Origin: JAAYYM01 sp964638005
Lineage (GTDB): Bacteria > Bacillota > Clostridia > Lachnospirales > Lachnospiraceae
Direction of reading: 5' to 3'
DNA length: 41,729 nucleotides
Assembly (NCBI GenBank): GCA_964638005.1
Contig: CAZWXS010000019.1
Location: 1 to 41,729, forward strand
This document shows, in pieces, positions 16,265 through 25,447 of the stretch; within the stretch, counting starts at the first letter, position 1, and each line of letters starts with the position of its first letter. The position numbers and the translations under genes are program-made. The notes beneath the pieces are model-generated. The model was not told where the DNA came from, did no database searches, and saw nothing but the letters and a program-made list of their open reading frames with translations.

Positions 16265-17902
16265 TTAGTTGTCATCGTCTTCCTTGTTTGCAGTATAAAC
16301 AAATCTCTTACGTGCCATCTCATCGCTTTCAAGATACTCGTCATAGGTTGTAATCTTATCAATCAGCGCACCGCCCGGCATTATCTCCATAATACGGTTC
16401 GCTGTTGTCTGTACAAATTGGTGGTCATGAGATGCAAAAAGTATAGCTCCCTGGAATTTGATCAGACCATTGTTCAAAGCTGTGATGGATTCCATGTCCA
16501 AGTGGTTTGTCGGCTCATCCAAAATCAAGACATTCGATGCCGAAATCATCATCTTCGACAGCAGACAACGTACTTTCTCACCACCGGATAACACTTTGAC
16601 TTTCTTAACACCGTCTTCTCCCGGGAAGAGCATTCTTCCAAGGAAGCCTCGCACATAGGTCACATCCTTGACCGGAGAATAACCTGTCAGCCAATCCGTG
16701 ATTGTCAAATCATTATTGAACTCTTCTGTAGAATCCTTCGGAAAATATGCCTGTGATGTCGTCACACCCCATTTATAGGAGCCCTCATCAGGTTCCATTT
16801 CGCCCATCAATATTTTAAACAGTACTGTCTTTGCCAGTTCATTTCCTCCGACGAAAGCAACCTTATCTTCACGGCCGAGGATGAATGAGATGTTGTCCAG
16901 AATCTTCTCTCCGTCAATGGTCTTTGAGATACCTTCCACAGAAAGCACTTCATTACCGATTTCACGTTCCGGCCTGAAATCTACATAAGGATATTTTCTG
17001 GAAGACGGTTTGATGTCATCCAGTTCGATTTTTTCAAGTGCTTTTTTACGAGAGGTTGCCTGCTTTGATTTGGAAGCATTTGCGGAGAATCGAGAGATGA
17101 ATTCCTGCAATTCCTTAATCTTTTCTTCCTTCTTTTTATTGGCTTCCTTCATCTGCTTTACAAGCAGCTGGCTGGATTCGTACCAGAAGTCATAGTTACC
17201 TGCATAAAGTTGAATCTTGCCATAATCAATATCAGCCGTATGCGTACATACTTTATTTAAGAAGTATCTGTCATGTGATACAACAATCACTGTATTTTCA
17301 AAATTGATCAGGAATTCCTCAAGCCATGCAATGGCATCCAAGTCCAAATGGTTTGTCGGCTCATCTAAAAGCAGGATATCAGGATTACCAAAGAGTGCCT
17401 TTGCAAGCAGCACCTTGACCTTTTCACTGCCGTTTAAGTCTTTCATGATGGAATAATGCAGTTCCGTATCGATTCCCAAACCATTTAAGAGCATGGCAGC
17501 ATTGGATTCTGCTTCCCAACCGTCCATCTCGGCAAACTCCGCTTCCAGCTCACTGGCACGGATTCCGTCTGCATCCGAAAAATCTTCCTTTGCATAGATG
17601 GCATCCTTTTCCTTCATAATCTGATAGAGACGTTCATTACCCATGATGACCGTATCCATAACGGAATATTCGTCATATTTGAAATGATCCTGTTCCAGTA
17701 CAGAGAGACGCTGTCCCGGCGTAATTGCAATATCTCCCTTGGTCGTCTCCAGATTTCCTGAAAGGATACGTAAGAATGTAGACTTTCCTGCACCATTGGC
17801 ACCGATCAGACCATAACAGTTTCCCTCAGTGAATTTGATATTAACGTCTTCAAACAACGCTTTTTTTCCTAATCTCAGTGTTACATTATTTGCACTAATC
17901 AT
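16265..17902 (-). CDS. ABC-F family ATPase, YkpA/YbiT type
   Basis: A 545-residue soluble protein with two ATPase domains and no membrane segment, the layout of ribosome-associated ABC-F factors. Domain 1 has 'GLIGANGAGKSTFL', a loose signature 'LNGSEKVKVLL' and 'LLLDEPTNHLDLD'. A charged linker follows (about residues 240-300, 'EANKKKEEKIKELQEF'). Domain 2 has a changed Walker A, 'VGGNELAKTVLFK', with Ala in place of the usual Gly before Lys, but a normal signature 'LSGGEKVRCLL' and 'LILDEPTNHLDME'. It probably helps translation at the ribosome E site; antibiotic resistance is not implied. Confidence 0.9.
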   Translation of the reverse strand: MISANNVTLRLGKKALFEDVNIKFTEGNCYGLIGANGAGKSTFLRILSGNLETTKGDIAITPGQRLSVLEQDHFKYDEYSVMDTVIMGNERLYQIMKEKDAIYAKEDFSDADGIRASELEAEFAEMDGWEAESNAAMLLNGLGIDTELHYSIMKDLNGSEKVKVLLAKALFGNPDILLLDEPTNHLDLDAIAWLEEFLINFENTVIVVSHDRYFLNKVCTHTADIDYGKIQLYAGNYDFWYESSQLLVKQMKEANKKKEEKIKELQEFISRFSANASKSKQATSRKKALEKIELDDIKPSSRKYPYVDFRPEREIGNEVLSVEGISKTIDGEKILDNISFILGREDKVAFVGGNELAKTVLFKILMGEMEPDEGSYKWGVTTSQAYFPKDSTEEFNNDLTITDWLTGYSPVKDVTYVRGFLGRMLFPGEDGVKKVKVLSGGEKVRCLLSKMMISASNVLILDEPTNHLDMESITALNNGLIKFQGAILFASHDHQFVQTTANRIMEIMPGGALIDKITTYDEYLESDEMARKRFVYTANKEDDDN

Positions 17903-18008
17903 TTTAAATATAATTCCTTTCCCGATGTTCCTATACTAAATAAATACCGCCAATTCTTTATTTTACATGAAATAAGGAAAAAAGCAAGTATGTTTGCAGA
18001 TTCAATGC

Positions 18009-18061
18009 AAAAAAGAACCCGCCGAAACATAGACTGCTATTGTTTCAGTGAATTCTTTTTT
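18009..18061. terminator. Symmetric terminator-like hairpin
   Basis: AAAAAAGAA (18009-18017) pairs with TTCTTTTTT (18053-18061), and GAAACA pairs with TGTTTC inside. It lies after the small acidic gene and before the ABC-F gene. A/T-rich outer arms could serve either direction. Confidence 0.5.
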
Positions 18062-18095
18062 ATAAATAACACAATTACAATACAATTTTATAGAA

Positions 18096-18359
18096 TTATC
18101 CTTCCACGATCAGATATCTGCCGTCCGGAATCTTGAATACTTCAGAAGCATCCTCGATATCCTCGAGCGCCATACCTTCCAGATCTACTCCGTTTTCATC
18201 GAAATAGTCCCAGACTTCCTGCAATGAATCTACGACAACTGCCAGGCAATCCTCTAAAAAAGCTTCCGCCTCTTCCAACGTCTCTGCTACATCCTCATCA
18301 AAGAGCTTGCTCTGGTTCTTCAAAAATGCTTTCAAAACATCATCATCATATTCATGCAT
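18096..18359 (-). CDS. Small acidic conserved-looking protein, function unknown
   Basis: An 87-residue, strongly acidic protein (many Asp/Glu, almost no Arg/Lys). The first 60 residues look helical; the end 'EVFKIPDGRYLIVEG' looks like a beta hairpin. I do not recognise a named domain. GAGGAGG lies before the ATG. It is 37 bp after maf, so it may be the last gene of the chorismate mutase-ppx-ppk-maf operon. Codon use and a clear binding site support a real gene. Confidence 0.7.
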   Translation of the reverse strand: MHEYDDDVLKAFLKNQSKLFDEDVAETLEEAEAFLEDCLAVVVDSLQEVWDYFDENGVDLEGMALEDIEDASEVFKIPDGRYLIVEG

Positions 18360-18396
18360 AGCACAACCCTCCTCTTAATCTATTCATTATATCGGT

Positions 18397-18978
18397 CTAT
18401 AGTCCTAATTTTTTATATTCTGAGCGAATTTTCGTAATGGGGAATCCGACTACATTATTATACTCGCCATGGATGCTCTTTATGTATACACATCCCTTTC
18501 CCTGAATCCCATAGGCCCCGGCCTTATCCATCGGTTCACCTGTGGCAATATAGTCCTTGATCTCACATTCACTCATCGGTGACATCTCTACCTCAGTCAT
18601 GGCATGGAACGTATGCGTTTTTCTGATTTTGTCCACATCATATACAAAAGTGACTCCCGTATACACCTGATGCACATTTCCCTGCAGCAGACGAAGCATT
18701 GCCGCGGCTTCCGCCTCATCTGATGGTTTGCCCAGTATCTCATTGTCTATACTGACAATTGTATCCGCTGCAATAATCAGTAAATCCGTCCGTTCGGATA
18801 GATTTGCTGCCACATTCTCAGCCTTCTGCCTTGACAGATCCTCCACCACCTCCTTGGGAATGATCTTGTCTGTCAATTCCTCCGACAACGTCGGTAATAC
18901 CACTTGAAACTCTATTCCCGCCTGCGTAAGGATCATGCTCCTACGCGGCGAACCGGATGCTAATATAATGCTTCTCAT
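18397..18978 (-). CDS. maf: Maf-type nucleotide pyrophosphatase
   Basis: A 193-residue Maf/HAM1-fold enzyme. The start 'IILASGSPRRSMILTQAG' is the family signature, and 'LIIAADTIVSIDNEILGKP' and 'YTGVTFVYD' follow in the expected places. Maf proteins hydrolyse dTTP/UTP or modified nucleotides to monophosphates. The ATG at 18978 overlaps the ppk stop in an ATGA; reading on to 19080 would run into ppk without a binding site. Coupling with ppk and ppx puts it in a phosphate/nucleotide operon. Confidence 0.93.
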   Translation of the reverse strand: MRSIILASGSPRRSMILTQAGIEFQVVLPTLSEELTDKIIPKEVVEDLSRQKAENVAANLSERTDLLIIAADTIVSIDNEILGKPSDEAEAAAMLRLLQGNVHQVYTGVTFVYDVDKIRKTHTFHAMTEVEMSPMSECEIKDYIATGEPMDKAGAYGIQGKGCVYIKSIHGEYNNVVGFPITKIRSEYKKLGL

Positions 18979-21122
18979 TCTTCTATATGCTCCTCCGGCA
19001 CGAATATTCTTGCATTGACTGTTTCTTTTACAGTTTTCACAGCCTGCATGGCTTCCTCGCAAAACTGTTCCTGCGCACAAATGACTTCTTTTCCTCTTTT
19101 ATCTATTCTCTCATAGGTGCCCTGATCTGTCAAAACCCTTGCCTTCAGCGTATCATCGAGCTGTACCTGCAGCAGATGCATGACCTTCTCTTTCAATTCC
19201 TCTTCTTCAATCGGAAACATGATCTCTACTCGGCGCTCCAGATTACGAGGCATCCAATCTGCTGACCCTAAGAATATCTTTTCCCTGCCTGCATTTTGAA
19301 AATAGAAGATACGGCTGTGCTCCAGAAAATTACCGACAAGGGAACGCACACGGATATGCTCGCTGATTCCCGGAATACCCACTCTCAGACAACAGATGCC
19401 TCTGACGATCAGATCAATCTCCACACCTGCATGCGAAGCTTCATACAGTGCTTCTATGATATCACTGTCGCAGAGAGAATTGACCTTCGCAATGATCCTC
19501 GCCGGCTTCTTCTGCAGCGCATTTTCCCGTTCTTTATTGATCAGATAGAGGAATTTGTCCTTAAGCCACAGTGGTGCCAGAGACAGCTTGTTCCAGGATA
19601 CCGGCTCTGAATAGCCTGACAGCATATTGAATACTGCTGTTGCATCCTCGCCGATTGCCTCCGAACAGGTCAAAAGTCCGAGATCTGTATACAGCTTCGC
19701 CGTGATGTCGTTATAATTGCCGGTACCCAGATGCACGTATCTTCGGATGCCGTCTTCTTCCCGACGCACAACAAGCGTAATTTTTGAATGTGTCTTCAGA
19801 CCCACCAGTCCATAAATGACATGGCAGCCTGCCTTCTCCAGTTTTTTCGCCCATACGATGTTATTTTCTTCATCGAACCGTGCTTTCAATTCTACAAGTA
19901 CCGTAACCTGTTTTCCATTCTCCGCAGCCTGTGCAAGGGCGGCAATGATCGGAGAATTACCGCTGACCCGATAGAGCGTCTGCTTAATGGCAAGTACATC
20001 CTGATCGCGTGCTGCCTGCTTGATAAACTCAACCACCGGCTGAAAGGTCTCATAAGGATGATGCAGGAGCTTATCTCCTTCCCTGATCTGCTCAAAAAGA
20101 TCTCGTTCCGGCTGCAGATTCGGAATCGGCTGTGGTACATACGGTACATTTTTCAAATGATCAAAGCCCTGCAATCCGTACATTTTCATCAGGAATGTTA
20201 GGTCAAGCGGCCCACTGATGCGGTATATGTCCTCCTCTTTGATGGAAAGTTCGTTTCTCAGTATCTTAAGCAACCGCTTATCAATGTCATCATCCACTTC
20301 CAATCGGATGGCCTCACCCCACTGGCGTTTTTTCAGTTGCTTCTCTATCTCCTTCAGTAAATCAGCTGCCTCATCCTCATCAATTGTCAGATCGGCATTC
20401 CTCATAATACGGAACGGATGCGCGCAGATGACATCATAATTCAAAAACAACTGGTCGATATTCTTCTCAATGATCTCCTCCAGAAGGATCAGTGTCGTCT
20501 TGTCCTTCTCTCCCGGAATCAGTACGATACGCGGCAGCACTGCCGGAACCTGTACGGTTGCAAATTCAGGCTCTCTCTTTTCACCTTTATCCAGCTTTTC
20601 CGTTTTCTTCGTTACAAGTGCACCGATATTCAACGTCTTATTCCGAATCAGCGGAAACGGTCTGGAAGAATCCACTGCCATCGGTGTCAGAACCGGATAT
20701 ACATTTTCATTAAAATACCGATCTACATATTCCGCCTGCTTTTCCGTCAATTCCTCATGCTCCGCAACCACATGCAGTCCGTTCTGCTTAAGCAGCGGCA
20801 AGAGCGAACGATTATAGGTCGAATACTGCAGCTGCACCAGTTCATGCGTCGCAAGATTGACCTGCTCCAGCTGTTCGCTTGGTGTCATTCCCGCAATATC
20901 GGGCTTGGTATAATTTGCATTGACCATGTCCTTCAATGAAGCAACACGGATCATGAAAAATTCATCCAGATTCGAAGCTGTAATGCTCAAAAACTTCAGC
21001 CGCTCAAATAGTGGAAGCGTCTTGTCTCGTGCCTCTTCCAAAATACGATTATTAAATAGAAGCCAGCTCAACTCTCGATTGTAATAATATTCACTTCTCT
21101 TCAGATCAAATTTATCTGTCAT
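18975..21122 (-). CDS. ppk: Polyphosphate kinase 1
   Basis: A 715-residue enzyme that makes polyphosphate from ATP. The N-terminal domain starts 'YYNRELSWLLFNNRILEEA', typical of PPK1. The autophosphorylated His lies in 'YVHLGTGNYNDITAKLYTD', the phospholipase-D-like half shows 'KTHSKITLVVRRE', and the second conserved His is in 'FLEHSRIFYF'. 'FLGSADWMPRNLERRVE' is also diagnostic. Full family length, no break seen. It overlaps ppx by 11 bp and maf by 4 bp, so synthesis and breakdown enzymes are co-translated. Confidence 0.97.
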   Translation of the reverse strand: MTDKFDLKRSEYYYNRELSWLLFNNRILEEARDKTLPLFERLKFLSITASNLDEFFMIRVASLKDMVNANYTKPDIAGMTPSEQLEQVNLATHELVQLQYSTYNRSLLPLLKQNGLHVVAEHEELTEKQAEYVDRYFNENVYPVLTPMAVDSSRPFPLIRNKTLNIGALVTKKTEKLDKGEKREPEFATVQVPAVLPRIVLIPGEKDKTTLILLEEIIEKNIDQLFLNYDVICAHPFRIMRNADLTIDEDEAADLLKEIEKQLKKRQWGEAIRLEVDDDIDKRLLKILRNELSIKEEDIYRISGPLDLTFLMKMYGLQGFDHLKNVPYVPQPIPNLQPERDLFEQIREGDKLLHHPYETFQPVVEFIKQAARDQDVLAIKQTLYRVSGNSPIIAALAQAAENGKQVTVLVELKARFDEENNIVWAKKLEKAGCHVIYGLVGLKTHSKITLVVRREEDGIRRYVHLGTGNYNDITAKLYTDLGLLTCSEAIGEDATAVFNMLSGYSEPVSWNKLSLAPLWLKDKFLYLINKERENALQKKPARIIAKVNSLCDSDIIEALYEASHAGVEIDLIVRGICCLRVGIPGISEHIRVRSLVGNFLEHSRIFYFQNAGREKIFLGSADWMPRNLERRVEIMFPIEEEELKEKVMHLLQVQLDDTLKARVLTDQGTYERIDKRGKEVICAQEQFCEEAMQAVKTVKETVNARIFVPEEHIEE

Positions 21123-22665
21123 CGTCTAAGCTCCTTTTCTGTTTGATCACCGGCCTTACACTGAATACCTCTTCAAAAAACTTTGCTTTTCTGCCAAAGA
21201 AACCTTTCTCCAGAGAAATATCTTCATCCGAATATATGGTTAAAATCAACTGATCTTCTTTCAAAGATGCCTTCACATCCTGTATCTTCCTTCGCTGGCT
21301 CCTGCATACGCCGTCTGCCGTCCTAAAGATTGCAACCAGCTTCGCAATCTTCAAATAAGCTTCTTTATCCAGAATAGAAGCCGTTGCCAGTTCATTGTAA
21401 TATTGAAAAGCAGCTTTATTATACTTTACAACATTTGCAACAATCTCCCGCTCCAGATGAGACAGCCCGATCATTTCCGTAGCCATAATAATGCTGTAGG
21501 AAGATTCGGCAGCCGCTTCAAGTGAAATGTACTTACCGCAATCTCCGAGCAGTGCCGCGATCCTGAGAAGCAGCCGTTCTCGTTTTCCCATACCATGCAG
21601 TTTCTTCGTGCTGTCAAATATCGTGACCGCCACCTGCTGCAAAAAAGCATTTCTTGCTTTGTTGACTTTATATCTCTTGCCCATGTTTTCGGCACAGGCA
21701 ATAATATCATTTTCAAAGTTATGCTGTACCTGTATCAATTTATTCTTCTGTGCATAATCATATGCGATTCCGTCTGCGAGCCCTACTCCGGGTGCCCATA
21801 AGAGTTCAGCCTCCGTAATCTCCAGGATACGCTTGAATAGAATGGCTGAAGGAGTCAGCAGCGATGCATTCTCCTCCGGCATCCCGATATAATCTGCCAC
21901 CTGCTCCGGTGTTTGAATACGCAGGATATCCACAAATGCCATATACTGTTGTCTCGTGATGGTATTGTCCTTCTTTTCCTTGCCAAGCTTCTGCATGATA
22001 AAGGAAATGTAATCATCTACAACGATGATGTTTTTGATATCCCGATCCTTCAGATACAAGGATTGAAAAGAAAGCAGCTGGTTATCGACCAATTCCTCAA
22101 TCAAATGCTCATAATCCTTTGTACGCGGCTCGATATCGCCTAACATTTCTCTCATGCGCAGAATACCGAGACGAATATTCTGCGTTGCTACAAGTGAGTC
22201 CTTGTCAAATAGCGATATCTGAATAGAACCGCCGCCAACATCCACGATGGCAGTTCCCTTTTCGATAACCTTGTCGAAGCGTTCTCCCTTAGATGCAACC
22301 GATTTGTAATGCAGAAAACGCTGCTCGGAGTTGCTGAGCACATCAACCGTCAGTCCCGTACGCAGCTTGATCTGCTCCAATACGATAATACGGTTTTCCG
22401 TCTCACGAATGGCGCTCGTTCCGCAGGCGCGATATGCCGTCACCTTATAACTCTTCATAATATCCGCAAATTCTGACAACACACGGCATAACTCATCTAC
22501 CCTCTCATGTGATATCTTTCCGGTAGAATAGGTATCCGTTCCAAGTTCAATACTGTGACGGATATGATCAATCTGCTTCATCCCGCCCTTGCCTGAAAAC
22601 TGATATATCTTCATAACCAGTTCATAAGAACCCACATCGATGGCTGCAAAGGTTTGTATGCTCAT
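21112..22665 (-). CDS. ppx: Exopolyphosphatase (Ppx/GppA family)
   Basis: A 517-residue enzyme of the ASKHA fold that removes phosphate from polyphosphate ends or from pppGpp. The phosphate loops are 'FAAIDVGSYELVMKIYQ' and 'TAIVDVGGGSIQISLF', with 'RACGTSAIRE' between. The C-terminal third is an HD-like helical domain ('LLLRIAALLGDCGKYISLEA'), as in longer Ppx forms. AAGGAGG, made partly from the DUF815 stop, lies before the ATG. It overlaps ppk by 11 bp. Ppx and GppA activity cannot be separated from sequence; the ppk neighbour favours polyphosphate. Confidence 0.94.
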   Translation of the reverse strand: MSIQTFAAIDVGSYELVMKIYQFSGKGGMKQIDHIRHSIELGTDTYSTGKISHERVDELCRVLSEFADIMKSYKVTAYRACGTSAIRETENRIIVLEQIKLRTGLTVDVLSNSEQRFLHYKSVASKGERFDKVIEKGTAIVDVGGGSIQISLFDKDSLVATQNIRLGILRMREMLGDIEPRTKDYEHLIEELVDNQLLSFQSLYLKDRDIKNIIVVDDYISFIMQKLGKEKKDNTITRQQYMAFVDILRIQTPEQVADYIGMPEENASLLTPSAILFKRILEITEAELLWAPGVGLADGIAYDYAQKNKLIQVQHNFENDIIACAENMGKRYKVNKARNAFLQQVAVTIFDSTKKLHGMGKRERLLLRIAALLGDCGKYISLEAAAESSYSIIMATEMIGLSHLEREIVANVVKYNKAAFQYYNELATASILDKEAYLKIAKLVAIFRTADGVCRSQRRKIQDVKASLKEDQLILTIYSDEDISLEKGFFGRKAKFFEEVFSVRPVIKQKRSLDDDR

Positions 22666-22677
22666 CCGTTATCCTCC

Positions 22678-23970
22678 TTACTCTTTTCCGAGTAAATAAT
22701 CTATGAACTGCTGCGCCGTTCTGCCCGACAGTCCGCCATGCGAAAGTTCCCATTTGTTCGCCGCCAACAACAGTTCCTCCTCCGGCATTGTCACTCCGTA
22801 ACGCTCCGCCAGAGTCTTAACGATATTCTCAAATTCTCTCTTATCCGGAGCACAGAAGAAAATTGATACTCCGAACCTTGCGACCAATGACAGCTTTTCC
22901 TGTACGGTATCCGAACTGTGCAGATCCTCTCTGCGTTCTTCCTTGTCCGAAAACTTCTCCCTGACCAAATGCCGTCTGTTAGAGGTTGCATAGATCAATA
23001 CATTCGCAGGCTTCTTCTCAAGCCCGCCCTCGATGACAGCCTTCAGATACTTATACTCTATCTCAAAATCTTCAAATGATAAATCATCCATATAAATAAT
23101 GAACTTATAATTACGATTCTTGATTTGCGCAATGACATCATTTAAATCCTTGAACTGATGTTTATAGATCTCAATGATGCGAAGTCCCTTGTCATAATAT
23201 TGATTTAGGATTCCCTTGATGCTGCTGGACTTGCCGGTTCCCGCATCACCGAAAAGCAGACAGTTATTCGCCTTCTTGCCATTGACGAACGCCTCTGTAT
23301 TCTCTATCAGCTTCTGCTTCGGAATCTCATACCCTACCAAATCCTCCAGATATACGTGCGCAATGTTCGTAATCGGAATAATCTGTGCCCCCTGATCGCC
23401 ATGCTCCACGCGAAAAGCCTTATGCAGACCAAACTTGCCGACTCCGAAATCCTTATAAAAGTCCTCCATGGTATAGAGAAACTCCTCCGCTGTCCCTGAC
23501 TGTGCAAGTCTGACACTCAGCTCACAGATCCGATCCCGTATCCTTTTATTAAAAAAGCGGCTCTCATTATTGATATTCTCATAGTCAAAGAGCATCGAAA
23601 CACAGTCCGTATGCAGTTTCTCTTCGAGAACCGTCAGATCGCAGTCAAACATCTCCTTAAAAATTGCAAAATCATGCAGCGCAACCTTATTGATACTTCC
23701 CTGTACCGCACCTTTGATTTCCGATGCCATGCTGAATGCATTTTCATTATTGGCAAGCAGATAGGTCAGGTATGTATGCCACAGATTTCCTTCATATCCA
23801 TGACTGCCCGCAAGCTCTATCAGCCTGTGTGTCACATCAAAAAGCAGATCACGCTTGTCCTCTTGGTTATAATAATCATCTTGATAATTCACCATAAGCC
23901 ATGACATATCATTCAGGATGTCCCCATGCTTAAAATGTTTGTATAATATCAATTCCTTTTCCCGCATCAT
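22678..23970 (-). CDS. DUF815 family AAA-type ATP-binding protein
   Basis: A 430-residue protein. Its second half is an AAA ATPase: Walker A 'LLFGDAGTGKSSSIKGI', Walker B 'KFIIYMDDLSFEDFE', sensor-like 'VLIYATSNRRHLV', and an arginine-rich 'DKEERREDLHSSDTVQEKLSLVARFG', the DUF815 pattern. The N-terminal 200 residues are helical with no named domain. I chose the ATG at 23970, overlapping the chorismate mutase stop in an ATGA. The family's cellular role is not established. Co-translation with ppx and ppk suggests a phosphate- or starvation-linked task, but that is inference. Confidence 0.88.
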   Translation of the reverse strand: MMREKELILYKHFKHGDILNDMSWLMVNYQDDYYNQEDKRDLLFDVTHRLIELAGSHGYEGNLWHTYLTYLLANNENAFSMASEIKGAVQGSINKVALHDFAIFKEMFDCDLTVLEEKLHTDCVSMLFDYENINNESRFFNKRIRDRICELSVRLAQSGTAEEFLYTMEDFYKDFGVGKFGLHKAFRVEHGDQGAQIIPITNIAHVYLEDLVGYEIPKQKLIENTEAFVNGKKANNCLLFGDAGTGKSSSIKGILNQYYDKGLRIIEIYKHQFKDLNDVIAQIKNRNYKFIIYMDDLSFEDFEIEYKYLKAVIEGGLEKKPANVLIYATSNRRHLVREKFSDKEERREDLHSSDTVQEKLSLVARFGVSIFFCAPDKREFENIVKTLAERYGVTMPEEELLLAANKWELSHGGLSGRTAQQFIDYLLGKE

Positions 23971-24254
23971 TCCCACTCCGTCTTTCTGTTCTCTATCATT
24001 GCAGTCTGCAATGCTCTGCTGTCTTCCATGATCTGCACAAATAAATGCTCTACTGCATCCTTATATCTGTCATCCTTTGTCAGCGCACGTACGGCAGCAA
24101 GCTTCTCCTGTTCACGCGCCTGATCGAGCACAGGCTTATGATTCGTGATCTTATACTCGGCCACCTGTTCGCAGACCGCCAAACGCTGTTCCGTAAGCAA
24201 AACCAGGTTTCGGTCAATGTCATCCAATTGTTTTCTGAGGTCAGTTAAATCCAT
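23967..24254 (-). CDS. Chorismate mutase, AroQ class, single domain
   Basis: A 95-residue all-helical enzyme converting chorismate to prephenate for Phe/Tyr synthesis. 'LRKQLDDIDRNLVLLTEQRLAVCEQVAEYK' (in two parts: the Arg, Asp and first-helix pattern) and the later 'LDQAREQEKL' match the AroQ active-site layout. There is no fused dehydratase or DAHP synthase. AGGGAG lies six bases before the ATG, and the gene has its own well-formed promoter. It leads the DUF815-ppx-ppk-maf operon, an unexpected partner for an aromatic amino acid gene. Confidence 0.88.
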   Translation of the reverse strand: MDLTDLRKQLDDIDRNLVLLTEQRLAVCEQVAEYKITNHKPVLDQAREQEKLAAVRALTKDDRYKDAVEHLFVQIMEDSRALQTAMIENRKTEWE

Positions 24255-24292
24255 GATGTTCTCCCTTTTCCTTACACTGATTCTTCACGTAT

Positions 24293-24321
24293 ATCATACC
24301 TCAATCACTCTCTTCTGACAA
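24293..24321 (-). promoter_or_regulatory. Predicted promoter of the chorismate mutase operon
   Basis: On the minus strand TTGTCA (24316-24321), 17 bp, TATGAT (24293-24298). The -35 box lies inside the inverted repeat TCTGAC-AA-GTCAGA (24314-24327), which could be a regulator site. Confidence 0.65.
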
Positions 24322-24342
24322 GTCAGATATCAGTTGGTTTTC

Positions 24343-24371
24343 TTGCCAAAACATGCAAAAACATTTATACT
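24343..24371 (+). promoter_or_regulatory. Predicted promoter of the DUF5050 gene
   Basis: TTGCCA (24343-24348), a 17-bp spacer and TATACT (24366-24371), facing away from the chorismate mutase promoter 22 bp to the left. Confidence 0.65.
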
Positions 24372-24421
24372 GTAATCAGATCATATACAGTCTGATTTAT
24401 TATGAAAACGGAGGAATAAAC

Positions 24422-25444
24422 ATGAAAGCCAAAACTATCATCATATGGGTCATTATAGTATTGTTGATTGGCGGCTGTGCGGTTCTGTGGACTCTCAACA
24501 CCCGTATTCCCAAGAATCCTCCCGGCACGGTCGGCAATACCGCCGGCAATCTGAATAACAACGGGCTGTTCTGTGAAAATGACGGTGTCATCTACTTTTC
24601 AAACCTGTATGACGACGGACAGCTCTATTCCATGACGCCCAATTGCACAGAGATCAAAGAATTATGGGATGTCCCCGTAAAATATATCAATGCCGGCAAT
24701 CAATACCTGTACTATTATCAGGATTCCGATTCCAGCAACAATTCCTTTGGATACCTTGGCAGTATGCTGGGTGTTTACCGCATCAGGAAAAACGGCAAGA
24801 ACAACAAATGTCTTGACAAGACTCCTTCAGGAATCGTCAATCTCATCAACGATACTATTTTTTATCAACATTATGATGATACCGACGGCATGACTCTGTA
24901 CCAAGTCGATACCGACCAGACAGACAAGAAAATGGCAGTTGAAGCCATGATCAATCCTGCATGTGCCGCAAACGGAGTCATATACTTTGCCAATATGGAG
25001 AAGAATTTCTATCTCTCCGCTTACGATACGGAGCTCATGACCATCTCTGATCTCTATGAAGGAAAACTATACAATCCTGTACTGCAGGGTAATTATATGT
25101 ACTATATGAATGTGGCAGATGATTATGCTCTCTACCGTTATGAAATGACCGAGGGAACGATTGAAAAGCTTACAACAGACCGGGTGGATGCATATAACAT
25201 ATGCAATGATTACATCTATTATCAGAAAAATGATACCGCCGAGCCTGCACTCAAAAGAATGCGTCCCGACGGTTCAGAGGTTGAGATCATTGCCATAGGC
25301 AACTACTCCAATATCAATATCACTTCAACATATACTTTCTTTACAGCATTCAATGAAGATGTTCCGATGTATAAAACTCCTACAAACGGAGCAGTTCAGG
25401 TAACCAATTTTGATGAAGCCGCCGCTGCTGTATTTGTTAAATAA
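24422..25444 (+). CDS. DUF5050-type secreted/membrane-anchored protein
   Basis: A 340-residue protein with one N-terminal hydrophobic segment ('TIIIWVIIVLLIGGCAVLW'; an unprocessed anchor is likelier than a lipoprotein signal), then an external domain of short repeats such as 'GVIYFSNLYDDGQLYSM', 'DTIFYQHYDDTDGMTLYQV', 'GVIYFANMEKNFYLSAY' and 'DYIYYQKNDTAEPALKRM'. This is the beta-propeller-like DUF5050 pattern. Ligand unknown. GGAGG precedes the ATG at 24422. Its stop lies only 3 bp from the convergent folBK stop, leaving no room for a terminator between the two. Confidence 0.85.
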   Translation: MKAKTIIIWVIIVLLIGGCAVLWTLNTRIPKNPPGTVGNTAGNLNNNGLFCENDGVIYFSNLYDDGQLYSMTPNCTEIKELWDVPVKYINAGNQYLYYYQDSDSSNNSFGYLGSMLGVYRIRKNGKNNKCLDKTPSGIVNLINDTIFYQHYDDTDGMTLYQVDTDQTDKKMAVEAMINPACAANGVIYFANMEKNFYLSAYDTELMTISDLYEGKLYNPVLQGNYMYYMNVADDYALYRYEMTEGTIEKLTTDRVDAYNICNDYIYYQKNDTAEPALKRMRPDGSEVEIIAIGNYSNINITSTYTFFTAFNEDVPMYKTPTNGAVQVTNFDEAAAAVFVK

Positions 25445-25447
25445 ATA

